Positions 17,726 through 26,043 of a stretch of 64,000 bases of DNA are shown here, in pieces (positions within the stretch are counted from its first letter, which is position 1; each line of letters opens with the position of its first letter). The stretch comes from Coriobacteriaceae bacterium (GTDB lineage: Bacteria; Actinomycetota; Coriobacteriia; Coriobacteriales; UMGS124). The notes below the pieces were generated by a model. That model was not told the origin of the DNA. It saw only the letters and a list, made by a program, of their open reading frames with translations, and ran no database searches. The stretch spans positions 1-64,000 of the forward strand of contig JAHZGC010000016.1 of NCBI GenBank assembly GCA_019421015.1, written 5' to 3'. The position numbers and the translations under genes are program-made.

Positions 17726-17832
17726 TAGAGCAATCCTCAAAACTGCTGCACCAACGTTTCTGCTCGGGATCACGTACCTCGGTACGCCTCACCCTCGTGC
17801 GCCTTGGTGCAGCAGTTTTGTGTTCTGCTATA
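17726..17832 (+). repeat. Dispersed palindromic element, copy C
   Basis: A perfect 17-bp inverted repeat (17738-17754 with 17804-17820, arm CAAAACTGCTGCACCAA) in the LuxR-thrC divergent interval. The outer ends TAGAGCAATCC and TTCTGCTATA resemble the ends of copies D and E. The centre (GTTTCTGCTCGGGATCACG...) is a diverged form of the shared centre. Confidence 0.75.
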
Positions 17833-17842
17833 ACCGGCCGTC

Positions 17843-17858
17843 CCGTGCGTACGCACGG
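17843..17858. promoter_or_regulatory. Perfect 16-bp palindrome in the LuxR-thrC interval
   Basis: CCGTGCGTACGCACGG is a perfect dyad about 200 bp upstream of thrC and 130 bp upstream of the divergent LuxR gene, followed by AT-rich TTGTTAATTCTAAACG that could hold a promoter. A protein-binding site is plausible; the binder is unknown. Confidence 0.4.
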
Positions 17859-18056
17859 TTGTTAATTCTAAACGTTTTTATCCCCGTGTCCCCTCAGAAC
17901 AAAAGACGCGGTGCGGCCCGAACCGGCTGCGTTGTTTGTCGGGAGGTGCATACGTCCCGCTTCGCGCACACCCCGGCTGCAAATAGGCACGCTACCATAG
18001 CGCCATCGGAGCCCAGCGCGCCCACGGGGGCGCCCGCCTGAGTTGGAAGGACTTCC

Positions 18057-19595
18057 ATGAACACATTCATCGACACGCGCGGCAACGTGGTCGAGCCCTA
18101 TTCGTTTACCGAGGCCATCGTGTGCGGCATCGCGCCGGGCGGCGGCCTGTTCGTGCCGCAGGCGATCCCAACCTTCTCGGTGGACGCCATCTGCGCCCTG
18201 GCCGACCTGCCCTACGCCGAGCGGGCCGCCTTCGTGTACGACGCCTTCGACATCGATGTGGAGCCGGCCGACGTGACCGCGCTCATGGCAGGCGCCTACG
18301 GCGACCAGTGGGACGACGAGCGCATCGCCCCGGTCGTGGACCTGGGGGACGGCGCCTACGTGCTCGAGCTGTTCCACGGGCCGACCTCGGCCTTCAAGGA
18401 CATGGCCCTGCAGTGCCTCCCCCGCTTCTTTGAGCACGCCACCAACAAGATGCGCGCAGAGGGGACGCTCGACCACGACCACCTGATCCTGGTGGCGACC
18501 TCGGGCGACACCGGCAAAGCGGCCCTCGAGGGCTTTGCCGACCGAAGCCACGTGGGCATCGCGGTGTTCTACCCCGACGGCGGCGTGAGCGACATCCAGC
18601 TGCGCCAGATGACCACCCAGCGCGGCGACAACGTGAACGTCTTTGCGGCCCGGGGCGACTTTGACGACTGCCAGACCTCGGTCAAGAAGGCCTTTGGCGA
18701 CGCCGCGTTCTGCGACCGGCTCATGGCCGAGCACAACGTGGCCCTCTCGAGCGCGAACTCGATCAACTGGGGACGCCTGATGCCCCAGATCGTGTACTAC
18801 ATGAGCGCCTACGCCGATATGGTTGCGAGCGGCGCCATCGAGGCCGGCGACCCCATCGACGTTTGCGTGCCCACCGGCAACTTCGGCAACATCCTGGCCG
18901 CCTACTACGCCAAGCGCATGGGCACCCCCATCGCGCGGCTCATCTGCGCCAGCAACGAGAACAACGTGCTCACCGACTTTATCCAGACCGGCGTCTACGA
19001 CGTGAGCGACCGGAAACTGAGCCTCACCCCCTCGCCGAGCATGGACATCCTGGTGAGCTCCAACCTCGAGCGCCAGCTCTTCGAGCTCACCGACCGCGAC
19101 GCCGAGAAGGTCGCAGGCTGGATGGGCGAGCTTGCGACCAGGGGCCGCTTTGAGGTGGACGAGCAGACCCGTGCCCGCATGCAGAAGCTCTACGCCGGTG
19201 GCTGCGTGAGCAACGACGACTGCCTGGCCGTAATCGGACGCACCTTTAAGGAGCAGGGCTATCTGGCCGACCCCCACACCGCCGTGGCCCTCGAGGTGGC
19301 GCGCCGCAACCGCAGCGAACGGCCGGTGCTTGTGGCCTCCACCGCCCACTGGGCCAAGTTCGGCCCCAACGTATGGCGCGGCCTGAACGGCGTGAAGGCA
19401 GACGAGCCCCTGCCCGCCGAGGTGGCGGCGCTCACGGGCGTGGAGCTGAACCGCGCCATCGCCGAGGCCACGGGGACCAGCGTGCCGGCCGGGCTCGAGG
19501 CGCTGGCAGAGCTGCCCCGACGCTTCACCGCCGTGGTCGACGCAACCAAGGACGGCGTGGAGACCAGCGTGGAGGGGTGGCTGGCCGAGAAATAG
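18057..19595 (+). CDS. thrC: Threonine synthase
   Basis: PLP enzyme converting O-phosphohomoserine to threonine in the cytoplasm. The 512-residue protein is the long ThrC form: N-terminal TRGNVVEPYSFTEAIVCGIAP, the PLP-lysine motif GPTSAFKDMALQ (about residue 105), ATSGDTGKAALEGF, NSINWGRLMPQIVYY, and PTGNFGNILAAYYAKRMG. All are typical of the family. ATG 18057 follows GGAAGGAC by seven bases. It is a single-gene unit closed by a strong terminator at 19619. Confidence 0.97.
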   Translation: MNTFIDTRGNVVEPYSFTEAIVCGIAPGGGLFVPQAIPTFSVDAICALADLPYAERAAFVYDAFDIDVEPADVTALMAGAYGDQWDDERIAPVVDLGDGAYVLELFHGPTSAFKDMALQCLPRFFEHATNKMRAEGTLDHDHLILVATSGDTGKAALEGFADRSHVGIAVFYPDGGVSDIQLRQMTTQRGDNVNVFAARGDFDDCQTSVKKAFGDAAFCDRLMAEHNVALSSANSINWGRLMPQIVYYMSAYADMVASGAIEAGDPIDVCVPTGNFGNILAAYYAKRMGTPIARLICASNENNVLTDFIQTGVYDVSDRKLSLTPSPSMDILVSSNLERQLFELTDRDAEKVAGWMGELATRGRFEVDEQTRARMQKLYAGGCVSNDDCLAVIGRTFKEQGYLADPHTAVALEVARRNRSERPVLVASTAHWAKFGPNVWRGLNGVKADEPLPAEVAALTGVELNRAIAEATGTSVPAGLEALAELPRRFTAVVDATKDGVETSVEGWLAEK

Positions 19596-19618
19596 CGTCG
19601 AGCCGCTTCTATGCACAC

Positions 19619-19655
19619 AAAAAAGGGTGTTCTCGTCAGGCGGGGACACCCTTTT
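19619..19655 (+). terminator. Rho-independent terminator of thrC
   Basis: AAAAGGGTGT pairs with ACACCCTTTTT around an inner TCTCG/CGGGG extension; the stem is about 11 bp plus A/T flanks and ends in a T-run. Confidence 0.9.
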
Positions 19656-19700
19656 TCATTTGAGGGCGACCATCTTCTTTTTTTGCTATCTACCAGGCAT

Positions 19701-19731
19701 TCCATACGTTTCGGGTGGTAAGTCCATACGT
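19701..19731 (+). promoter_or_regulatory. Two TCCATACGT direct repeats upstream of a flavoprotein operon
   Basis: TCCATACGT occurs at 19701-19709 and 19723-19731, 22 bases (two helical turns) apart, about 110-130 bp upstream of the flavoprotein start. The arrangement suits an activator such as a LuxR-family protein; that link is inferred. Confidence 0.35.
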
Positions 19732-19837
19732 CGCGTCGGGTCACAAAAACGTTCTCGCCGGGCCATGATTCGAGACGTCATCAACCCCGTGCAACCAAAG
19801 CGCACGGGGCCCCACGACCTCGATAAGGAGAGACCCC

Positions 19838-21484
19838 ATGGAACTCACCCGCAGGAACTTTGTGGCCGGCACCGCCGTTGCCGGAGCCGCCGCCGCGGCA
19901 GCCGTCGTGCGCCCCGCCTCGGCCCACGCCGCCGTCACCACCGTGCCCGCATGGGACGAGGAGACCGACGTCGTCGTGGTAGGCTACGGCGCCTCGGGCG
20001 TGGCCGCCGGCATCACGGCCGCCCAGGAGGGCATCGACGCCATCGTGCTCGAGAAGTCCCCTGAGCCCGACGGCGGCAACCTGGGCTGCGCCACCGGCTG
20101 CATCCAGACCTGCATGCGCCCCGACGACGAAGACCAGATGTTCGAGAAGCTCATGCACTTCGACCACGGCGCGAACCCCGACGACGAGACCGAGACCCTC
20201 TACCGCACCATCATCGAGCAGGAGATGGAGGCCGCCGACTGGCTCGACGACCTTGACGACCTCGAGATCTACTGGGTCTGGCGCGACTACGGCGAGCCCG
20301 CAAAGATGACCGGCGAAGTGGCCTGGTCCGAGCGCGGCGACTCGTCGGGCAGCGAGCTGTGGGGCAACTTCCACGAGATCGCGACCGACATGGGCGTCGA
20401 CGTGCGCCTGGGCACCCCGGCCACGCGCCTGGTCCAGAACCCCGACACCAAGGAGATCCTGGGCGTCATCGCCGAGAAGGACGGCGAGGAGATTGCCATC
20501 AAGGCGCGCAAGGCCGTGATTCTGGCCTGCGGCGGCTTTGCCGGCAACCCCCAGATGCAGCAGTACTTCACCGGCTGGGGCGTCCGCTACTGGCCGTGGG
20601 GCACCCCCAACAACACCGGCGACGGTATCATGATGGCCCAGTCCGCCGGCGCCCAGCTGTGGCACATGTGCGGCTCCGAGATCGGCTCGCCCTGCTACAA
20701 GCTGCCCTCCGAGGAGGTGGGCTGCTCGGTCACGATGCTCGCCGCCGGCCACTACAAGGCCGCCAGCTCGTGGATCTTTGTGAACCGCGCCGGCGAGCGC
20801 TTCACCAACGAGACCGCCGGCATCAGCCACTCGCCGCTGTGGTGCCGCGACCGCACCGTGTGGTTCGACATGGACAAAAGCACGGCCGAGTTCAAGAACC
20901 AGCCCTACTGGATGGTCTTCGACCAGGCTACCTATGAGTCGGGCCCGCTGTACATCCAGTCGACCAAGGACAACATGGCCGTCTCGTACGCCGGCGTGCA
21001 CCAGCTGCTCGGCCAGGAGTGGACCAACGACTGGGCCCAGGAGAAGGGCTGGCTCGTCAAGGCCGATACCCTCGAGGAGCTCGCGGCCAAGATCTGCGGC
21101 ACCACGCCCGCCGGCGAGTACATCGAGGGCATCGACCCCGAGGCCCTGAAGGCCACCGTGGCCGCCTACAACGCCACCGCCGCGGCCGGCGAGGGCGACG
21201 CCTTCAAGCGCAACCCCGAGACCTGCGTGGCCCTGGCCGAGGAGGGCCCCTTCTACGCCATCGAGATGGGCATGGGCATCATCAACACCCAGGGCGGCCC
21301 CAAGCACAACGAGCACAACCAGACCCTCGACACCAACAACGAGGTCATCGGCCGTCTCTACAACGTAGGCGAGCTGGGTTCCCTCAACGGCGGCAACTAC
21401 ACGCTGGGCAACATCGCCGAGGCCCTGACCACCGGCCACTTCGCCATGCTGCACGCCGGCGAGCTCGAAGACTGGGATGCGTAA
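19838..21484 (+). CDS. Tat-exported FAD-dependent reductase with cytochrome partner
   Basis: A 548-residue flavoprotein of the fumarate-reductase/urocanate-reductase superfamily. Tat signal TRRNFVAGTAVAG to about residue 32; FAD fold VVVVGYGASGVAAGITAAQ; EKSPEPDGGNLGCATG; FAD-domain strand VILACGGFAGNP; HIS-free C-terminal loop NTQGGPKHNEHNQTLD and GELGSLNGGNYTLGNIAEALTTG. The fumarate-reductase catalytic NRxGGNA motif is absent, so another acceptor is likely. Start ATG follows AAGGAG by eight bases. The downstream cytochrome gene begins three bases after its stop, so the two are translationally coupled; together they make a split flavocytochrome c, similar in plan to the Cgr1/Cgr2 pair of Eggerthella lenta. 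Confidence 0.9.
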   Translation: MELTRRNFVAGTAVAGAAAAAAVVRPASAHAAVTTVPAWDEETDVVVVGYGASGVAAGITAAQEGIDAIVLEKSPEPDGGNLGCATGCIQTCMRPDDEDQMFEKLMHFDHGANPDDETETLYRTIIEQEMEAADWLDDLDDLEIYWVWRDYGEPAKMTGEVAWSERGDSSGSELWGNFHEIATDMGVDVRLGTPATRLVQNPDTKEILGVIAEKDGEEIAIKARKAVILACGGFAGNPQMQQYFTGWGVRYWPWGTPNNTGDGIMMAQSAGAQLWHMCGSEIGSPCYKLPSEEVGCSVTMLAAGHYKAASSWIFVNRAGERFTNETAGISHSPLWCRDRTVWFDMDKSTAEFKNQPYWMVFDQATYESGPLYIQSTKDNMAVSYAGVHQLLGQEWTNDWAQEKGWLVKADTLEELAAKICGTTPAGEYIEGIDPEALKATVAAYNATAAAGEGDAFKRNPETCVALAEEGPFYAIEMGMGIINTQGGPKHNEHNQTLDTNNEVIGRLYNVGELGSLNGGNYTLGNIAEALTTGHFAMLHAGELEDWDA

Positions 21485-21487
21485 GCC

Positions 21488-22234
21488 ATGACCGCGCACA
21501 TAACCAAACACCTGGCCGTCACCGCCGGCTGCTTGTGCGTCGTGGCGGCGCTGGGCCTGGGAACCTACGCCCAGGCGGCCAGCGCGCCGGGCAAGGACGG
21601 CGACGCCCCGGCCATCGAATGGACGCCGGAGCTCGACTGTACCGCGACCTGCCACGGCGCGCAGGCCGAAGCCATGGCTAACGAAGATACCCAGGGCGCC
21701 CCCGCCCACGGCTCCTTTGCCTGCGTCTCATGCCACACCGATGAGGAAGGCCTGGTCGAAGGTCATGCCAAGGTGACCGCCGACGATACCAAGAGCCCCA
21801 AGCGGCTCAAGAAGTCCGAGGTGGGATCCGACGGCTGCCTAACCTGCCACCAGGTCACCGACGGCGTGGTGCCGGCCGAGACCTGGGAGGCCCAGGAGGC
21901 CGGCGCAGCGGAGAAACCCGCGGGGCCGGACGCCAGCGAAACCGCCGAGAGCGCCACGGAGGCAGAGAACGCCGAGGCATTAGGCACTGCAGGGACCGTC
22001 CCCGCCGTCCCGGCCTACTCCAGCTCCGCCACGGCCGGCATCGAGTATCTCACCGACGCCAACGGCACCACGGTGAACCCACACGACCTGCCGGTCAACA
22101 AGAGCCACGCCACGCTGACCTGCGCCACCTGCCATACCATGCACGACGACACCACGCTCGAAGAGACCGCCGTGAAAGCCTGCATCAAGTGCCACCACGA
22201 CAACGTCTACGAGTGCTTTACCTGCCACGACTAA
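21488..22234 (+). CDS. Secreted multihaem c-type cytochrome
   Basis: A 248-residue electron carrier for the adjacent flavoprotein. An N-terminal signal or anchor helix covers residues 8-32. Five CXXCH haem motifs occur at C79, C117, C212, C232 and C243, with a sixth candidate CX3CH (CTATCH, C51-H56). An acidic Ala/Glu-rich spacer of about 85 residues (125-205) separates the first three motifs from the last three. Extra histidines (H216 and H219 region, HH at 236-237) could serve as distal ligands. This pattern resembles the haem domain of Shewanella flavocytochrome c3 and tetrahaem c-type carriers. It likely passes electrons from a membrane quinol oxidase (not in the window) to the FAD site. 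Confidence 0.88.
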   Translation: MTAHITKHLAVTAGCLCVVAALGLGTYAQAASAPGKDGDAPAIEWTPELDCTATCHGAQAEAMANEDTQGAPAHGSFACVSCHTDEEGLVEGHAKVTADDTKSPKRLKKSEVGSDGCLTCHQVTDGVVPAETWEAQEAGAAEKPAGPDASETAESATEAENAEALGTAGTVPAVPAYSSSATAGIEYLTDANGTTVNPHDLPVNKSHATLTCATCHTMHDDTTLEETAVKACIKCHHDNVYECFTCHD

Positions 22235-22361
22235 GGCGTCCGATAACCACCCACGAGGCGCGCGGGCTCTCGGCGCACCTCCGCCGTCTTTCGCGTTTGC
22301 GTCCAAACGCCCCTTTTGCTGGCATAAATTGACGACCGTGAACGACCGGCTGTCCCTCCGT

Positions 22362-22391
22362 GGGGGTGCTTCGCAGGTACGAGGCACCCCC
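22362..22391 (+). terminator. Stem-loop after the cytochrome gene
   Basis: GGGGGTGC (22362-22369) pairs perfectly with GCACCCCC (22384-22391), followed by a short pyrimidine run (GTCCCTTCTTT). A plausible terminator for the flavoprotein-cytochrome pair, 130 bp after the stop. Confidence 0.5.
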
Positions 22392-22584
22392 GTCCCTTCT
22401 TTAGCCAATAAAACCGCAGGATGGCGCGAGGTCTCAGCGATGAGGCTGGTTTTATCAATTCTGCAAGTCGTTCACGCCCGTCGATTTTTGCCAGAAGGGG
22501 CCTGCCTGTCTTGCGAACACGCCTTGGGCCTGAGCTCAACAAGCACCCGTCATCCATCGGGTGCGGTATGTTGGACGAGATCGT

Positions 22585-22781
22585 GGCTTTGCGACACGGA
22601 GGCCAAGCCGTTGGATGGGCTGCGAGCTTTGCGACTCACTTTTAAAGTAATACAAAAACTATGTTAGTATCACTGCAGGTATATGACGTACCGCGAATCG
22701 CGTCGCCTTGACATCCCAACAAAACCACGTCGCAAAGTTCTCGTTCCTGTCACGGACACCCCCGGCCGAGTCGCAAAGCTC
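22585..22781. repeat. Inverted cluster of CTTTGCGAC motifs
   Basis: Within a 656-bp interval lacking a credible gene (22235-22890), CTTTGCGAC occurs twice forward (22587-22595, 22627-22635) and twice inverted as GTCGCAAAG (22738-22746, 22770-22778). The inner forward copy and the outer inverted copy form a perfect 14-bp inverted repeat, GAGCTTTGCGACTC (22624-22637 with 22768-22781). The centre (22640-22690) is unusually AT-rich. The rightmost unit read on the minus strand, AGATTGGAGCTTTGCGA, closely resembles the unit of the array at 62296-62530. Confidence 0.6.
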
Positions 22782-22890
22782 CAATCTCGGCCAAGCCCAC
22801 GTTCCCGGGGCCCCAGACTGCCAAATACCCTAAGATTCCCGACATTCCGCCTCCCCCGCAGCCAAACGGTGGTGGCCGCCCATTCCGGGC

Positions 22891-24312
22891 TCATTCCAGG
22901 CCGTCCACCAGCTCCAGAAGCTCGTCGCGGCTATGAATGCCCATGCGCGCGTAGAGCTGCTGCAGGTACCAGCGCACGGTGTTCTCGGAGATACCGATCT
23001 GCTCGGCGATGCGCCGCTTGCTGTTGCCGCGATAAAACAGCATGAGGATCTGGAACTCGCGGTCGTTGAGGGCATACCGCAAACGCAGGGCAGTGTGGTC
23101 GGAGGCCTCGCGGGGCACCTCTACAGCGGGCACCTGAGCCAGCTCCTCAGACTCACCCAGACTTCGGGCCGTGGCAAAGAAGCAGCTTGTCAAAAACGCC
23201 AGCACACACAGGGCCGTCAGGTACACCAGATCGGCGCCCAGCGTGATAAAACCAAAGGTGCGCACGAGCCACGCATAGCCCACGATGCCTGCAATCACCG
23301 AGAGCTCGTAGGCCCCGCGCCCCACGCCGTACACGAACCACGGACTGCGGCCGGTCACCGCCGCCAGCTTGAGGCAGGTCAAAAACAGCAGCATGAGCAC
23401 CATGTTGCGCGCCGTCGACACCAGCGCGTACGAGACCAGCGTGTCGAGGCCGCCAATGAACCAGACCCCCAGCAGCACGAAGACGCCCACCAGCATGAGC
23501 ACCTTGAACACGGGCTCGTAGGTGGCGGCGTGGCTGCCCGACTGCACCGCGAGCCACACCATGAGCACCAGAGGCAACAAGGCGCGCAGACCGTAGTTGA
23601 GCAGCACGATGCCGGCACTGTGGTCGGAGGCATGGATGCTGTCTTGCAGCACGCTGAACACAAAGCCGTTGCCAAAGACCAGCGCGTACACCACGATCTG
23701 CACCACGAGCACCACAATCTTGCCCACGCTCGCCGCAGCGGTCGGGGCCGCAGGGCACTCTTGGCCAGACCCCGCAGTGCCCAGGCGCAAGCAGAGACGA
23801 ACGGCCGCCACAGAGACCACCGGCAGCGCCGCGCCCGCCATCAACGCCAAGGGCAGCCATAGGTCGATCAGCATCTTGAAGAGCAGGCAGCCCAACGCTC
23901 CCAGTGAAAACCCCAGCAGCACGTAGCAGAAGCCGTTGCGCAACGGAACTTGGCACAGCGCATAGAACCAGGCCGCAAAGCACCACCCCATGCCCACACC
24001 GGCCAGCGCCCCAAGCACCAGGGCGTACGGGCCCTGCACCATCCAGGGGAGAAGCCCCGCAAGGGGCAGCGCAACCATAGGAGCCGCAAAGGCGACGTCG
24101 CATGCCGCAGGCCACGCACCGCGCCGGCACAACCCCACCAACGCCAGCACAAACAGGCAGCCCAGCATCCCTGCATGAAACGCCAGCTGAAACGGTTGCT
24201 CGGAGCAGACCACACCCGAACTCAGGATATACATCCACGTCTGTGGAAAAACGAGACCCAGAAAGGCCAGGTGCCCCCGCGTGGCAAAAAGCTGCCGCAT
24301 GTATGTACGCAC
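22891..24312 (-). CDS. Membrane-spanning LuxR-type regulator
   Basis: A 473-residue regulator with about 12 hydrophobic helices and a C-terminal LuxR HTH (LNDREFQILMLFYRGNSKR, AEQIGISENTVRWYLQQLYARM, GIHSRDELLELVDGLE). Start GTG 24312 follows GGGGAGG by five bases; ATG 24300 is the alternative. The reading frame stays open to 25902, but that part merely overlaps pepT on the other strand. It is convergent with the flavoprotein-cytochrome pair (19838-22234), its probable regulatory target, and divergent from pepT. Confidence 0.85.
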   Translation of the reverse strand: MRTYMRQLFATRGHLAFLGLVFPQTWMYILSSGVVCSEQPFQLAFHAGMLGCLFVLALVGLCRRGAWPAACDVAFAAPMVALPLAGLLPWMVQGPYALVLGALAGVGMGWCFAAWFYALCQVPLRNGFCYVLLGFSLGALGCLLFKMLIDLWLPLALMAGAALPVVSVAAVRLCLRLGTAGSGQECPAAPTAAASVGKIVVLVVQIVVYALVFGNGFVFSVLQDSIHASDHSAGIVLLNYGLRALLPLVLMVWLAVQSGSHAATYEPVFKVLMLVGVFVLLGVWFIGGLDTLVSYALVSTARNMVLMLLFLTCLKLAAVTGRSPWFVYGVGRGAYELSVIAGIVGYAWLVRTFGFITLGADLVYLTALCVLAFLTSCFFATARSLGESEELAQVPAVEVPREASDHTALRLRYALNDREFQILMLFYRGNSKRRIAEQIGISENTVRWYLQQLYARMGIHSRDELLELVDGLE

Positions 24313-24552
24313 GCCCGCCTCCCCTTTTCTCGCACCACTCACCCGCATCAAGCGCCGCCCCCCTGTGCCCCATAGTACAACGGGACAGCGCCCCGGCGCT
24401 AAAAGAACAGCAACGGGCCGGCGGAGCACATCGGGGGCACAACCCGGGCCGTACCTCGAACGCCCCACATGCAGGATATATCCGGAGGCACCCTCCCCAA
24501 CAGGTGTATCATGACAGCCGGCAATCCCCATCGTCGAAAAGGAGCCCGCCCC

Positions 24553-25791
24553 ATGAGCGACGTCATCGAACGCCTCGACCGCTACGCCCGCGTAGCCACC
24601 CCCTCCGACCCGGCCAACGAGGCCTGCGTGCCCTCGAACCCCGAGGAGCACGACCTCGCCCGCCTGCTCGCCGAGGAGCTGCGCGCGCTCGGCATTGCCG
24701 ACGCCGAGGCCGACGAGCACGCCTACGTCATCGGCCACGTGCCCGCTTCGGCCGGCTGCGAGAATCTTCCGTGCCTGGGCCTTCTTGCCCACATCGACGC
24801 CAGCCCCGACGCTCCGGCCCACAACGTGGACCCGCGCCTGGTGACCTACGAGGGCGGTGAGCTGGTGCTGGGCGAGGTCGGCGGCAAGGTCATCAGCCTC
24901 ACCGAGGAGAACACCCCCGGCCTTGGCAAGCTCGTGGGCAAGCAGCTCATGGTCACCGACGGCTCCACCCTGCTGGCCGCTGACGACAAGGCCGGCGTGG
25001 CCGAGATCATGGCCCTCGTGGCGCTGCTCCAGGCCGATCCCGCGATTCCCCACCCGCCCATCGCCGTGTGCTTTGCCCCCGACGAGGAGATCGGCCACGG
25101 CTGCGCCCTGCTCGACCTTGACAAGTTCGGTGCCGCCTACGCCTACACCCTCGACGGCGCCGAGATCGGCGGCGTGGAGTACGAGTGCTTTAACGCCGCC
25201 AGCGTCACGGTGACCGTGCGCGGCCACGAGATTCACCCCGGCAGCGCCAAGGACATCATGATCAACTCGCTCCACGTGTTCGAGGAGTTCGACGCCATGC
25301 TCCCCGCCTGGGAGCGCCCCGAGCACACCGACGGCTACGACGGTTTCTTCCACCTGTGCGACGTGCAGGGCACCTGCGTGGAGACCACGGCCCACTACAT
25401 CATCCGCGACCACGACGCCGCCAAGTTCGAGCAGAAGAAGCAGCTGGTCAAAGACGCCGCCGACCTGCTCAACAAGCGCTGGGATAAGCCCCGCGTGACC
25501 GTTGAGGTGCGCGACCAGTACCGCAACATGGCCGAGGTCGTGGAGCCCCACAAGCACCTGATCGACAACGCCTACGCCGCGTTCCGCACCATCGGCGTCG
25601 AGCCCTTCACGCTGCCCATCCGCGGCGGCACCGACGGCTCGCAGCTCTCGTTCCGCGGCCTGCCCTGCCCCAACCTCTCGACCGGCGGCCAGAACTACCA
25701 CAGCGTGCGCGAGTTCGTGGTGGTCGACGAGGTCGAGGGCATGGTCGACTTCCTGGTCGAACTCTGCAAGCTCTACGCCCAGGAGCAGTAG
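24553..25791 (+). CDS. pepT: Peptidase T (tripeptide aminopeptidase, M20B)
   Basis: A cytoplasmic dizinc exopeptidase removing the N-terminal residue from tripeptides. The 412-residue protein has all M20 ligands in order: LLAHIDASPDAP (His and Asp), LLAADDKAGVAEIM (bridging Asp), DEEIGHG (catalytic and ligand Glu), the PepT-specific HPGSAKDIMINS, RGGTDGSQLSFRG, and STGGQNYHSVREFV (last His ligand). ATG 24553 follows AAAAGGAG by nine bases; family length is about 410. A terminator follows at 25833. Confidence 0.95.
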   Translation: MSDVIERLDRYARVATPSDPANEACVPSNPEEHDLARLLAEELRALGIADAEADEHAYVIGHVPASAGCENLPCLGLLAHIDASPDAPAHNVDPRLVTYEGGELVLGEVGGKVISLTEENTPGLGKLVGKQLMVTDGSTLLAADDKAGVAEIMALVALLQADPAIPHPPIAVCFAPDEEIGHGCALLDLDKFGAAYAYTLDGAEIGGVEYECFNAASVTVTVRGHEIHPGSAKDIMINSLHVFEEFDAMLPAWERPEHTDGYDGFFHLCDVQGTCVETTAHYIIRDHDAAKFEQKKQLVKDAADLLNKRWDKPRVTVEVRDQYRNMAEVVEPHKHLIDNAYAAFRTIGVEPFTLPIRGGTDGSQLSFRGLPCPNLSTGGQNYHSVREFVVVDEVEGMVDFLVELCKLYAQEQ

Positions 25792-25832
25792 CATCTCGGC
25801 ACGGCAGGCGCCCCCCAACCAACCGCATACGG

Positions 25833-25875
25833 CGGAGAAGCCCCCAAGGTAGCAAGGGCTTCTCCGTCGCTTTTT
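25833..25875 (+). terminator. Rho-independent terminator of pepT
   Basis: CGGAGAAGCCC pairs with GGGCTTCTCCG, then TCGCTTTTT. Confidence 0.85.
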
Positions 25876-25966
25876 GATGCGAGCCGGCCTTTCGCCTGCC
25901 AACTATCTACGACATCGCCTTTGCCGGCATCGTGCGGCTTTTGGGAGACGAGGCATGACCTTAAAG

Positions 25967-26000
25967 CGGAGAGGCCCCCGGAATCCCGAGGACCTCTCCG
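25967..26000 (-). terminator. Stem-loop after the fumarate-reductase-like gene
   Basis: On the minus strand CGGAGAGG (26000-25993) pairs with CCTCTCCG (25974-25967), followed by CTTTAAGG. It lies about 44 bases after the stop codon at 26044. Confidence 0.65.
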
Positions 26001-26043
26001 CATTCACATTCAGAGTGCTTTAGATTGCACGGACGCCAGCTGC

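Noticed and set aside
17833..18056. T-box leader before thrC
   Set aside because: No T-box sequence or specifier/antiterminator arrangement; only a 16-bp palindrome and AT-rich bases.
22235..22680. Small proteins of 62-112 residues in the gap after the cytochrome
   Set aside because: No ribosome-binding sites, no recognisable motifs, mixed composition and overlap with repeats; best treated as non-coding.
22891..25902. A single 1003-residue minus-strand protein
   Set aside because: Only the part to about 24312 is the LuxR regulator; the rest is the antisense of pepT and has no protein-like composition.
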